Assembly (NCBI GenBank): GCA_903642325.1
Contig: CAHJWM010000040.1
Coordinates: 1 to 43,872 of the forward strand
Origin: Myxococcales bacterium
GTDB taxonomy: Bacteria; Myxococcota_A; Polyangia; Polyangiales; Polyangiaceae
DNA: 43,872 nt
Direction of reading: 5' to 3'
The notes beneath the pieces are model-generated. The model worked only from the letters and a program-made list of their open reading frames with translations, was not told the DNA's origin and made no database searches. Shown piece after piece: positions 26,650-35,020 of this stretch. Numbering within the stretch: position 1 is the stretch's first letter; every line of letters begins with the position of its first letter. The translations under genes and the position numbers were made by a program.

Positions 26650-28614
26650 TCACCACCAGGCTTCCAGCGCCAGATGCCAGCTGCGCCCGGGCACCGGATA
26701 ACCGATGAAGTCGAAGTGTCGGGTATCGAGCACGTCGTCGACGGCCAGGCGCGCGGAGAACTGCGAGGCTCCCCCGCACTGCAACGTCGCACCGAGGTCG
26801 AGCTCGCTAGATGCTGGGAGCACGAGCAGTCCTGCTGGATCGGCCAAACGTGAACCTCGATAGCTCAGGCGCGCATCCAAGCCGCCGCGTCGTATGAGCG
26901 GCAAGCCCAGCTCGAAGTAGCCCTCCAGCAGCACACTGCCGAGCAGGCGCGATTGGTATGGCACCAGGTCGTTGTTCAGGTGACGGGAGCCCGTGGTGTC
27001 CCGTGGGTCGAGCAGGGTCAAAGATAGAAGTGATCGAACGTGCCGAGCCCACTCTGCGCTCGCCTCGAGCTCAGCGCCGAGGAGCCGCGCACTTCCCACA
27101 TTATACGGCTGTATCGCGCCCAGAGAGGAGCGCCGATAAGCGATCAGCTCAGAGACGTGGCGCGCGAAGCCAAAGGCATCGACATACGCCCGTAGCGGGC
27201 CAATCTCGCCCTCCCAACGCGCGCCTAAATCCGAGCTCGTGCCCCGTTCCGCGACGAGCGCCGAGCTACCGCGCACCAGTGCCGATACGCCATAAAGCTC
27301 ACCGAGGGTGGGCACGCGGGTATAATGCCCCACGTTGCCTCGAACTTCGACGACTCCCCACTTCACGCGCACACCGACGCGGCCCGCAGGCATGAGCGCA
27401 GCGCAGCTCTGAGCTTGATCGGGGCCGCGGGTGAGCTCGCAGCTCACGGCCCCGAGTGCCGAGAGCCCCAGGTGCTCGCCGAGCGCGGCGGAAAGACCGG
27501 CGCGGGCCGAGCTGGTACTGCGCGTGGCACGCAGGGTTCGGCCGCCGTCGAGCGTTAAACGCTCGGATTCGAAATTAGCAGCGAGGAGCGCCTGAAGTAC
27601 GGTCCCGGACAGCGAGATGTGAGCACTTTGGGCCACGCGGGTGGCATGCGAGTCCACTCGCTCCACCAACAGCCCGAGCTCACGGCGCGGATCGCTCAGC
27701 CGGGCGCTGGACGAGATGGCTTGGCTTCCGAGCACGATTTCACAACCTGGATGCGCGCCGCAAGGCAGTTTAGCGGACAGGCCAGCAAGCAGGCGCGCGC
27801 TCTCCGCACGTGCAGAGAGCGCCGGCACTGCGGCCAGGCCCGTCACTCCTTGCTCGCGCTCGAAGGCATTGAAGACCGTGGTCACGCGCGCGCCGCGCCG
27901 CCCGAGCGAGGTTCGCCCGATCGCCCAAGCATCACGCTCGCTGTAGTCGGCGTTCGGACGCGCACGCGTGCGGTCGTCGTTCGACCCGGAGGTGCCGGCG
28001 TTGTCTAGGTAGGGGTAATCGTTCTTCGCGCTGGCGGCGCGAAAGCTCACCAGAGCCGCGTCATCACGATCAGCGAGCTCGGCGCCTACGAAGCCCGCGT
28101 GCTGACCAAAGCTACCGAGCTCGGCGCCCGCCCCCACGCGGCTCCGTTGGGGCACCCGAGGCTCGAAATAGATCGCGCCGCCGATGCCCAAGCGGTCTGC
28201 GTCCGCTGGTGCATTTCCGCGATAGACTTCCGCGCGCGATAACATCCAAAGCGGCACGAGCGAAAGGTCCGCGGTGCCCGTCAGGTCATCGTTCAAGCGG
28301 ATCCCCGCCAAATAAACCGGCGTCTGAGCGCTGGTCGCACCGCGTAGCGAGGCCGTGGCCAGGTCAGCACCGCCGCCGGTGCGGGAGATCTGTACCCCCG
28401 GCACGTGACTTAAAATCGCGGCCGCGTCTGCACCTGGCCGAGACAGTTCGCGCACGTCCACCCGGGTGCCGGCGAGCGTGGGCTCGCGCGTGGGCCGTGT
28501 ACTTCGCTGTCCCTCGATCAAGACCTCGGGGCCAGCGCTTGGCTCGGCCTTCGCACGCGGAGCGCTGAGTAGGCTAGCGCTGAGCACTGCCCCAACCAGC
28601 GCGCGCACGCTCAA
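26650..28614 (-). CDS. TonB-dependent outer-membrane receptor (BtuB-like)
   Basis: A 654-residue outer-membrane barrel. The signal peptide is followed by a short segment with EVLIEG (possible TonB box), a plug domain (~45-150: LSHVPGVQISRTGGG, SLRGATSAQTPVYLAGIRLND, AEVYRGNAP) and a 22-strand-type barrel ending in a Trp-Trp terminus. The final FIGYPVPGRSWHL is like the C-terminal part of BtuB. Its small size favours a small-ligand receptor such as cobalamin, but ferric siderophores are possible. The start is TTG 28614, overlapping the dtd stop as TTGA, or GTG 28608; the open frame upstream runs inside dtd and is not used. No riboswitch is seen directly in front. Confidence 0.88.
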   Translation of the reverse strand: MSVRALVGAVLSASLLSAPRAKAEPSAGPEVLIEGQRSTRPTREPTLAGTRVDVRELSRPGADAAAILSHVPGVQISRTGGGADLATASLRGATSAQTPVYLAGIRLNDDLTGTADLSLVPLWMLSRAEVYRGNAPADADRLGIGGAIYFEPRVPQRSRVGAGAELGSFGQHAGFVGAELADRDDAALVSFRAASAKNDYPYLDNAGTSGSNDDRTRARPNADYSERDAWAIGRTSLGRRGARVTTVFNAFEREQGVTGLAAVPALSARAESARLLAGLSAKLPCGAHPGCEIVLGSQAISSSARLSDPRRELGLLVERVDSHATRVAQSAHISLSGTVLQALLAANFESERLTLDGGRTLRATRSTSSARAGLSAALGEHLGLSALGAVSCELTRGPDQAQSCAALMPAGRVGVRVKWGVVEVRGNVGHYTRVPTLGELYGVSALVRGSSALVAERGTSSDLGARWEGEIGPLRAYVDAFGFARHVSELIAYRRSSLGAIQPYNVGSARLLGAELEASAEWARHVRSLLSLTLLDPRDTTGSRHLNNDLVPYQSRLLGSVLLEGYFELGLPLIRRGGLDARLSYRGSRLADPAGLLVLPASSELDLGATLQCGGASQFSARLAVDDVLDTRHFDFIGYPVPGRSWHLALEAWW

Positions 28615-29060
28615 AAAGCTCGCTTCGTGTCGACGAGAATGGTCACGGGCCCGTCGTTTTCGAGCGTTACCAACATGTGCGTCCGAAAGCGCCCCGTCTC
28701 GACGTGCGCTCCGCGCAGCCGACACTCGGCGCAGAATTGTGCGAACAGCGCGCTTGCGCGCACGGGTTCGAGTGCCTCGCTGAAGCTCGGTCGCCGGCCG
28801 TTGCGCACGTCGCCATACAACGTGAATTGCGAGATGGCGAGCATGGATCCGCCCACCTCCAACACACTTAGGTTCATCTTGTGCGCGTCGTCTTCGAAGA
28901 TGCGCAGGCCCACGATCTTGTCGGCCAAGGCCGTCGCGTCGAGCTCCGTGTCTTGCCGGCCCACCCCGACGAACACGCACAGCCCGCGCTGTACACTGCC
29001 CACGCTGCTGCCCAGGGCCACGACCTGCGCGTGATTCACGCGCTGGATGACTGCTCGCAT
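28611..29060 (-). CDS. dtd: D-aminoacyl-tRNA deacylase
   Basis: A 149-residue cytoplasmic enzyme that removes D-amino acids wrongly attached to tRNA. MRAVIQRV is the usual N-terminus, SQFTLYGD the active-site motif and GPVTI the Gly-cisPro motif; the length is normal. ATG 29060 is chosen over an upstream in-frame start at 29099 because the family begins at MRAVIQRV. The stop overlaps the start of the TonB receptor, an odd partner for a translation-quality gene. It is divergent from the DUF4112 gene. Confidence 0.95.
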   Translation of the reverse strand: MRAVIQRVNHAQVVALGSSVGSVQRGLCVFVGVGRQDTELDATALADKIVGLRIFEDDAHKMNLSVLEVGGSMLAISQFTLYGDVRNGRRPSFSEALEPVRASALFAQFCAECRLRGAHVETGRFRTHMLVTLENDGPVTILVDTKRAF

Positions 29061-29114
29061 TGCCCGCGAGAGGCTTGCCTCGCGCGCGCGCGAGTTCAAG
29101 CGTAGAGATGCGGT

Positions 29115-29612
29115 ATGCCTCGAGATCCGTTGCCCAGAGCCATGAGTCAGCAGCTCCCGCCGTGGGCTTTCGCGCTCACGCGCCTGTTGGACGACGCTCT
29201 GATGATTCCCGGCACGCGCATCGGCATTGGCTTGGACGCCGTGCTGGGTTTTTTCTTGCCCACGATCGGCGACGCGACGACGGGCCTGGCTTCACTCGCC
29301 TTGTTGGTGCTCGGTCTTCGCATGCGCGTGCCGCGCGTGGTGCTGATGCGCATGGTCTTCAATATCGCGCTCGACGCCTTGCTTGGCTCGATCCCGCTCT
29401 TGGGCGACGTTTTCGACGTGTTTTGGCGCTCGAATCGGCGCAATCTGGGCCTGCTGCAGCGCTACGAACAGGGGCCCCCGCGAGCAGCCACGGCCTCCGA
29501 CTACCTGGTCGTTGCTCTCGGTGGCGTGCTGATCGTGGCCGCGGTGGTCTTGCCGTTGTTGCTCGGCTTCGCGCTGCTCCGCAGCCTGTGGGGCTACATG
29601 TCCGGCCACTGA
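29115..29612 (+). CDS. DUF4112 membrane protein
   Basis: A 165-residue protein of the DUF4112 family. LDDALMIPGTRIGIGLDAVLGFFLP and the later DALLGSIPLLGDVFDVFWRSNRRN (long motifs at ~26-50 and ~87-110) are the conserved signature. Two hydrophobic segments flank them, and a third strong helix lies at ~134-155. It is an inner-membrane protein of unknown function. The start may instead be ATG 29142, nine residues later, where MSQQLPPWA begins the conserved part; neither has a clear ribosome site. Confidence 0.85.
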   Translation: MPRDPLPRAMSQQLPPWAFALTRLLDDALMIPGTRIGIGLDAVLGFFLPTIGDATTGLASLALLVLGLRMRVPRVVLMRMVFNIALDALLGSIPLLGDVFDVFWRSNRRNLGLLQRYEQGPPRAATASDYLVVALGGVLIVAAVVLPLLLGFALLRSLWGYMSGH

Positions 29613-29627
29613 GCGCGTTCACCTCGG

Positions 29628-30689
29628 CTAGGCCAAAAACCGCACCGTGCGTTCCACTACCGGTTCCCCGCCCAGCTCGCCGGCTTCGGCTTGCTTGAGC
29701 AGGCGCCAGATGTGCGGACCCAGAAAGTCGAGCTCGGTGGACGCATACTGCTCGCCACCGAAGCGTCGAATGTTGTCGGCCTGGGCGCGCAAGATATCCG
29801 CGTCTTGCCCGAAGATCCGAAGCGCAAAAGGCTCCAAGATGCGGCTTACCATGCGCCCCGGGAAACGGGTGTGGAACTCGGCTACCGCGTACATCCGGGT
29901 TCGAAAGTCGCTCTCTGGAGTACAAAACGAGGTCACGCGGAAATGCACGTCTTTGCCCAGGCGATATTCGACTTGGGCGATCGACGGCAACATGAAACGG
30001 TCCCAATGCTCGACGATCCCTCCGCCTGGAGACAATACCCGCCCCGCGATCCCACTCGGCCGAGGCTCGCCGTCGTATTGCACCTCCACGCGGTCGGCCG
30101 AGCGTCGCACCGTAGCCAAAATTTCACTCTGTTTGCCGCCACGAAACAGGCCACGGTGCAAAAACGCGGTGTGCGGCACGTCGAGCGCATTTTCGATCGT
30201 CGCGTGCAAGCTGCCGTCGGCCTGCACCTCGCGCACGACGCGGGCGTAGTTGGTGCCGGCCGGAGGCAGCTCGAACGGCGACGATTCCGGCATCGTGTCG
30301 AGCTCTGGATAGACCCAGACCAAGCCGTCTCGTTCTTGCACGGCTGCCGACGGCACACGGCGCTCGCGCGTTTCAGTCTCGAGTAGCCCCGGAATCCGGG
30401 TGCAACGACCATCCCCTCGAAACTGCCAGCCGTGGTAGGCGCACTCCAGAGTACCCTGCCCTACCACGCTACCCAAAGACAGCGGGACGTTGCGATGCGG
30501 GCAACGGTCGAGCAATGCTGAAGCGGCTCCGCCTGGTCCGCGAAACAGAACCAGCGGTACACCCACGACGCTGCGCGCCAGGGGCTTACTTCCTAGCTCC
30601 CCACTCTGACACGCGACGTACCAAAACCGCGCAAGACGAGCCACTGACACGTGGCCCTTGGTCTCGGGCGGAATGAGTTTTGGATGCAT
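29628..30689 (-). CDS. Rieske-type aromatic ring-hydroxylating oxygenase
   Basis: A 353-residue oxygenase alpha-type subunit. The Rieske cluster ligands are CPH and CAYH, 17 residues apart, in the N-terminal third. The mononuclear iron site is DVPHTAFLH (two His) with the third, Asp, probably in FGQDADI. The size and single-subunit look fit the KshA/PaO/vanillate-demethylase class acting on sterols, chlorophyll breakdown products or aromatics. No reductase is adjacent; the ferredoxin at 23352 might serve it. ATG 30689 is chosen, with a GAGG about ten bases upstream; the in-frame TTG at 30707 is less likely. It is divergent from an acyl-CoA dehydrogenase. Confidence 0.9.
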   Translation of the reverse strand: MHPKLIPPETKGHVSVARLARFWYVACQSGELGSKPLARSVVGVPLVLFRGPGGAASALLDRCPHRNVPLSLGSVVGQGTLECAYHGWQFRGDGRCTRIPGLLETETRERRVPSAAVQERDGLVWVYPELDTMPESSPFELPPAGTNYARVVREVQADGSLHATIENALDVPHTAFLHRGLFRGGKQSEILATVRRSADRVEVQYDGEPRPSGIAGRVLSPGGGIVEHWDRFMLPSIAQVEYRLGKDVHFRVTSFCTPESDFRTRMYAVAEFHTRFPGRMVSRILEPFALRIFGQDADILRAQADNIRRFGGEQYASTELDFLGPHIWRLLKQAEAGELGGEPVVERTVRFLA

Positions 30690-30773
30690 CACCAATGGCC
30701 TCTGCAAACTGGATCATAGGCCGGATTGGCGCATGTTGCAGCTCCGCGCCGCGACCCCCATATTGAACACAGC

Positions 30774-30780
30774 AAGGAGG
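30774..30780 (+). promoter_or_regulatory. Ribosome binding site setting the acyl-CoA dehydrogenase start
   Basis: AAGGAGG lies five bases before GTG 30786. It excludes a TTG start 60 bp further upstream. Confidence 0.85.
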
Positions 30781-30785
30781 TCCTA

Positions 30786-32531
30786 GTGGTCGATAAGAAG
30801 ACGGTCAGCTTCATGCGGTCCCTGTGCATGGGTCAAATCGAAGAGGACGTCATTCTGCCGTTCCCAACCATCCCGAGCGCGGAGAAGGAGACCCTGCGCG
30901 GCGTCGTCCGCTCACTCGAACAGTTGCTCGATCCACACGCAGCTGATTTCCGGCATTGGGACCGTGCAGGCGAATTTCCTCTGGAGTTCGTGGAGGAGCT
31001 CAAAGCGTTCGGCTTGTTCAGCTTGGTGATCCCGGAGGAGCACGGCGGGCTCGGGTTCGGGAGCAGCGCCTACTCGCGCGCGTTGCAAGAGGTCGCCAAA
31101 TACGATGCCTCGGTCGCCGTCACGGTCGGCGCGCACAGTTCCATCGGCATGCGCGGCGTGCTGCTATTCGGCACGGACGAACAGAAGGCGCGCTACATGC
31201 CAAAGCTCGCTACGGGCGAGCTGGTAGCTGCCTTTTGCTTGACCGAGCCAGGCGCCGGATCGGACGCCGCATCGATCAAAACCAGCGCCGTGAAGGATGG
31301 CGACGACTGGATCCTAAGCGGCAACAAATTGTGGATCACCAACGGCGGCATCGCCGATTTTTTTACGGTATTCGCCAAAACGGACGAGGTGGACGGCCGG
31401 GGGAAATTGAGCGCTTTTTTGGTGACGCGTGACATGGGGGGGGTGAGCTCCGGGCCCCACGAGGACAAGATGGGCTTGCGCGCTAGCTCCACCACCACCG
31501 TTCACTTCGACAACGTGCGCGTCCCACGACAAAACCTTCTGGGAGAAGTGGGCAAGGGCTTCAAGGTCGCCATGACCATCTTGAACTCCGGCCGCACGGG
31601 CTTGGGCGGCGGCAGCGTCGGCGGAATGAAAAAGCTCATCGCACTGTCGGCGAAGCAGGCCAAAGATCGAGTGCAGTTCGGCAAACCGATCTCCGACTTC
31701 GGCCTGATCAAGCAGAAGGTGGGGCAGATGGTGGTCGATTGTTACGCTTCGGAGGCAGTCGTCAGCATGGTCGCGGGCTTGAACGACGCAGGCTACGAGG
31801 ACTACGCGGTAGAAGCGGCGATCAGCAAAGTTTTCGCTAGCGAAGCGCTCGGGCGCACTGCGGACGAAGCTTTGCAGATCGCGGGCGGCAACGGCTACAT
31901 GTGCGAGTACCCATATGAGCGCGTGGTGCGGGACAGCCGCATCAATCGCATATTCGAGGGCACGAACGACATTCTGCGCCTGTTCATTGCTTTGAACGCC
32001 ATGAACGACGCTGGGCAGACCTTGCGTGAGCTGTCAAAGTCATTGGAGGGTGTGTTCACCGATCCGATCAAAGGCTTCGGTGTGGTCTCCGAGTACACGC
32101 TGCGCCGCGTGTCGATGGCAACCGGCTACAACCGTCATGGAACGACCTTTACGAAGCTCGACCCAAGCTTGAAGCTGGTGGCCGGCATCTTCGAAGGCGG
32201 CACGCGCGATCTCGCCACGGCAAGCGACCGAATCTTGCGCAAACACGGGCGCGCGATCATCGACAAGCAGTTCGCCACGCGACGATTGGCCGATATCATG
32301 ATCGATCTGTTCGTATTGGCTTCGGTGATCAGCCGCGTGGATTCGGCCATTGTCGAAAGGGGCGCCGAGCAAACCAAGAAAGAGCACGAAATAGTCACGG
32401 TGTTCGCACGCCAAGCGGAGCGGCGGATCAAGGCCAACATGGACGAGATCGACAACAACGTGGACGAGTCCATCAAATCCCTGGCCGATCACAGCTTCGA
32501 GCTCGAGAAATTCGGCTGGGATACGCTGTAG
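30786..32531 (+). CDS. Acyl-CoA dehydrogenase (very-long-chain/ACAD9-like)
   Basis: A 581-residue flavoprotein dehydrogenase for fatty acyl-CoA beta-oxidation. The N-terminal helical domain is followed by CLTEPGAGSDAAS and WITNGG (FAD and substrate contacts), RVQFGKPISDFG in the C-terminal helical domain, and the catalytic Glu in RIFEGTNDILR. About 180 extra C-terminal residues, mostly helical, are like those of the VLCAD/ACAD9 branch, which is longer than the ~380-residue short- and medium-chain enzymes. The start is GTG, fixed by a strong ribosome site. It acts in the cytoplasm or at the membrane. Divergent from the Rieske oxygenase; a joint catabolic role is only a guess. Confidence 0.95.
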   Translation: MVDKKTVSFMRSLCMGQIEEDVILPFPTIPSAEKETLRGVVRSLEQLLDPHAADFRHWDRAGEFPLEFVEELKAFGLFSLVIPEEHGGLGFGSSAYSRALQEVAKYDASVAVTVGAHSSIGMRGVLLFGTDEQKARYMPKLATGELVAAFCLTEPGAGSDAASIKTSAVKDGDDWILSGNKLWITNGGIADFFTVFAKTDEVDGRGKLSAFLVTRDMGGVSSGPHEDKMGLRASSTTTVHFDNVRVPRQNLLGEVGKGFKVAMTILNSGRTGLGGGSVGGMKKLIALSAKQAKDRVQFGKPISDFGLIKQKVGQMVVDCYASEAVVSMVAGLNDAGYEDYAVEAAISKVFASEALGRTADEALQIAGGNGYMCEYPYERVVRDSRINRIFEGTNDILRLFIALNAMNDAGQTLRELSKSLEGVFTDPIKGFGVVSEYTLRRVSMATGYNRHGTTFTKLDPSLKLVAGIFEGGTRDLATASDRILRKHGRAIIDKQFATRRLADIMIDLFVLASVISRVDSAIVERGAEQTKKEHEIVTVFARQAERRIKANMDEIDNNVDESIKSLADHSFELEKFGWDTL

Positions 32532-32651
32532 ATTCGGGCGGTTTGTGCCGGGCTCGGGCCGGGCCGGAGCGGACCGGGCTGACACGGCAGCCCTGAAAAC
32601 TGTAGACTTTGCGGCCCGGTTGGCAGCGCCGCCGGCCCGAGCCGCGCCCAG

Positions 32652-33497
32652 ATGACTACAGCCAAGTCGAAGCCGTTGATGCCAAAGGCAACCAAGCCCC
32701 ACGCCGTACAGCCAGAGGCGTTGAAGCCGAAGGTCAGCAAGCCCGAAGCCAAGAGCGGAGATCAGCCGAACGCCAAAGCCGCCAGTCGAACGAAGGTCAC
32801 GAAACCCTCCGTCGCCGCTGTCCGTCCAGGGGCCAAGACCGTATCGAGTAAGAAAAAGAACCCCAAGCCCGGGACGAGTGAGCCCTCGGCAGCCCCGACC
32901 ACACTTGCCGTCGCGAAGCCCAGCGTTGCGCCGGCGAAAATCAAACCGATCGAGCAGGCCGTGGGCGTAAGCAGTGACGCTGTGGCGCGTCGCACCGGCA
33001 AGTCATGGGCGCAGTGGTTCGCGTTGCTCGACGCCGCCGGCGCGGCCGAGCTGGATCACAAGGGCATCGTCGCGGTGTTGGCTCAGCGGCACGGGGTCGG
33101 CCCTTGGTGGCAGCAGATGGTGACCGTCGCGTACGAGAAAGCCCGCGGGATGCGCGAGCACCAACCGAGCGAAGAAGGATTCCAAGCCGGCGTCTCCAAG
33201 ACGCTCGAGCTACCGTTGGCCAAATTGTACCGGCTCTGGGCCGAGCCCGCCGAGCGCAACAAGTGGCTCGGTGACGATCGCTTCTCGATACACAAGGCGA
33301 CGGCATCCAAGTCGATCCGCGCGCGCTGGGGTCGCGGGGTAAGCCGGATCGACGTCGACTTTTGCGCGAAGGGCCCGTCCCAATCGCAAGTCACCGTACA
33401 ACACAATCGGATTGAGACGTCGGATGCAGCCGAGCAAATGAAGGCGTACTGGGCGAAGAAGATCCGCGCGCTGGAAGCGCTGCTTGCGGCACCCTGA
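32652..33497 (+). CDS. DUF4287-SRPBCC protein with Lys/Pro/Ala-rich N-terminal tail
   Basis: A 281-residue protein. Residues 1-105 are a low-complexity Lys/Pro/Ala tail (repeated KPxA, AKP) that resembles histone H1-like tails and should be disordered and basic. Residues ~106-165 match the DUF4287 helical domain (TGKSWAQWFALLDAAGA, GVGPWWQQMVTVAYEKARG). The rest looks like an SRPBCC/AHSA1-type cavity (LYRLWAEPAERNKWL, VTVQHNRI). The pairing of DUF4287 and SRPBCC occurs in other bacteria; the basic tail is unusual and might bind nucleic acid. Function unknown. ATG 32652 follows a ~120-bp GC-rich gap with possible hairpins. Confidence 0.8.
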   Translation: MTTAKSKPLMPKATKPHAVQPEALKPKVSKPEAKSGDQPNAKAASRTKVTKPSVAAVRPGAKTVSSKKKNPKPGTSEPSAAPTTLAVAKPSVAPAKIKPIEQAVGVSSDAVARRTGKSWAQWFALLDAAGAAELDHKGIVAVLAQRHGVGPWWQQMVTVAYEKARGMREHQPSEEGFQAGVSKTLELPLAKLYRLWAEPAERNKWLGDDRFSIHKATASKSIRARWGRGVSRIDVDFCAKGPSQSQVTVQHNRIETSDAAEQMKAYWAKKIRALEALLAAP

Positions 33498-33597
33498 GCA
33501 ATCGCTTACCGCCACGCCCTCGGTTACTTATCGCGAACGCGCGCGATGCCCGCACGAGATAGCTGCGGCGGGTGGCACCGAGAGTAGCGCTGCCCGG

Positions 33598-34896
33598 TTA
33601 CGAGTCGACCTCGCGCCCCTCTTGCAAGCGAGCTGAAAGACCCGCTCTCAGCGGGTGTGGCGCGTGCGCGGGCCGCGCGGCGTTCGGAGCCGAGAGCTTG
33701 AGCAACGGCGTGGTCATCAGCGTGGTGACGAGCGCCATCAGCACCATCATCGTGAATAGTTTCGCGGAAATGACGCCTAAATCTAGGCCGACGTTGAGCA
33801 CGATGAGCTCCATCAGCCCCCGCGTATTCATCAAAATGCCGAGGGCGGCCGAGTCGCGCGTGCTCATACCCGTGACGCGCGCCACGCAAAAAACGCCGCC
33901 GAATTTGCCCACGCAGGCCACGCCGATCAGGGCAAGACAGAGCAGCCAGTCGTTCAGGCCGGCGAGCAACCCGAGCTGGGTGCGGAGACCGCTGAAAGCG
34001 AAGAACAGCGGCAGGAAGGCGACGACGACGAAGTCTTCCAGGCGCTCGGCCAACGCGCGAGCGTAGTCCCCTTGGCGGGGCATGATGGTGCCAAACAGGA
34101 ACGCGCCGAAGAGCGCGTGAACGCCGATCACCTCGCTCGCCAAGGCCGAAGCGAGCAGCAGGACGAAGGTGAGTGCGACGATGTTCTGCGTGAGGTGCTG
34201 GCGTGCCGTGATGTGCGTGCCGAGCCGCGCCAACAGCGGCCTGACTACGGCGAGCATCACGGCGGCGAAGGCCATCGCCTCGACCGTGGTCAACAGCGCC
34301 GCCATGAGGCCGTTCGCGTGGACGAACGAAACCACGAATGCCAGCAGGCACCAGGCAGTCACGTCGTCGGCGGCCGCACATGCCAAGGCAATGGATCCCA
34401 TTTCGGTGCGGGTTAGCTTTTGTTCCGCGAGGATGCGCGCCAGCACGGGAAAGGCAGTGATGCTCATGGCGATGCCCATGAACAACACGAAGGACGCCTT
34501 GCCCACGCCCGGCTCGGCATGGCTGGCGAAGATCCGCATGGCCAAAAGCGCGCCCAGACCGAACGGCACCGTAATGCCGGCGGCGCTGATCGCAACGGAC
34601 GACACGCCCCGGCCGCGCAGAAGGCTGGGATCGAGCTCGAGCCCGATCAAGAACATGAAGAACACCAAACCGACCTGGCTAACCAGCGACAAGCCCGCAA
34701 AAGAGGCGCTCGGAAAGAGCGTTCGGAAGAGCTGCGGCGAGAGTCGACCCAAGAGCGACGGTCCGAGCAGGATTCCCGCGATCACCTCCGCGATCACCGC
34801 TGGCTGTCCGACCCAGCGCGCCAGGGCTCCGATGCCTCGCGCGGCAACGATGATGACGCATGCCTGAAGGATCAGAAGCGAAAGTGGACCGTGCAT
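33598..34896 (-). CDS. CPA2-type cation:proton antiporter
   Basis: A 432-residue integral membrane protein with about 12 helices, of the monovalent cation:proton antiporter-2 family (KefB/NapA-like). GQPAVIAEVIAGILLGPSLLG is the first conserved helix pair region, SITAFPVLARIL the unwound helix and CAAADDVTAWCLLA carries the ion-binding Asp-Asp pair. There is no C-terminal RCK/TrkA domain, so nucleotide gating as in KefB/KefC is not expected. It exchanges Na+ or K+ for protons across the inner membrane. It lies 124 bp downstream of the D-aminoacylase gene on the same strand. Confidence 0.93.
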   Translation of the reverse strand: MHGPLSLLILQACVIIVAARGIGALARWVGQPAVIAEVIAGILLGPSLLGRLSPQLFRTLFPSASFAGLSLVSQVGLVFFMFLIGLELDPSLLRGRGVSSVAISAAGITVPFGLGALLAMRIFASHAEPGVGKASFVLFMGIAMSITAFPVLARILAEQKLTRTEMGSIALACAAADDVTAWCLLAFVVSFVHANGLMAALLTTVEAMAFAAVMLAVVRPLLARLGTHITARQHLTQNIVALTFVLLLASALASEVIGVHALFGAFLFGTIMPRQGDYARALAERLEDFVVVAFLPLFFAFSGLRTQLGLLAGLNDWLLCLALIGVACVGKFGGVFCVARVTGMSTRDSAALGILMNTRGLMELIVLNVGLDLGVISAKLFTMMVLMALVTTLMTTPLLKLSAPNAARPAHAPHPLRAGLSARLQEGREVDS

Positions 34897-35020
34897 CGCG
34901 GGCGAACCGTAGCCGAACTTTCACCAGAATCGGCGCACGAAGCGCCAACACGGGGGCTACACCGAACCGCCAGCCTGTATTTGCGCGCTCGCTTCGGACC
35001 CGAGCCGGCCGTCCACCACA

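Noticed and set aside
28615-28980. N-terminal extension of the TonB receptor inside dtd
   Set aside because: Arg-rich and without a signal peptide, whereas a normal signal peptide begins at 28614/28608.
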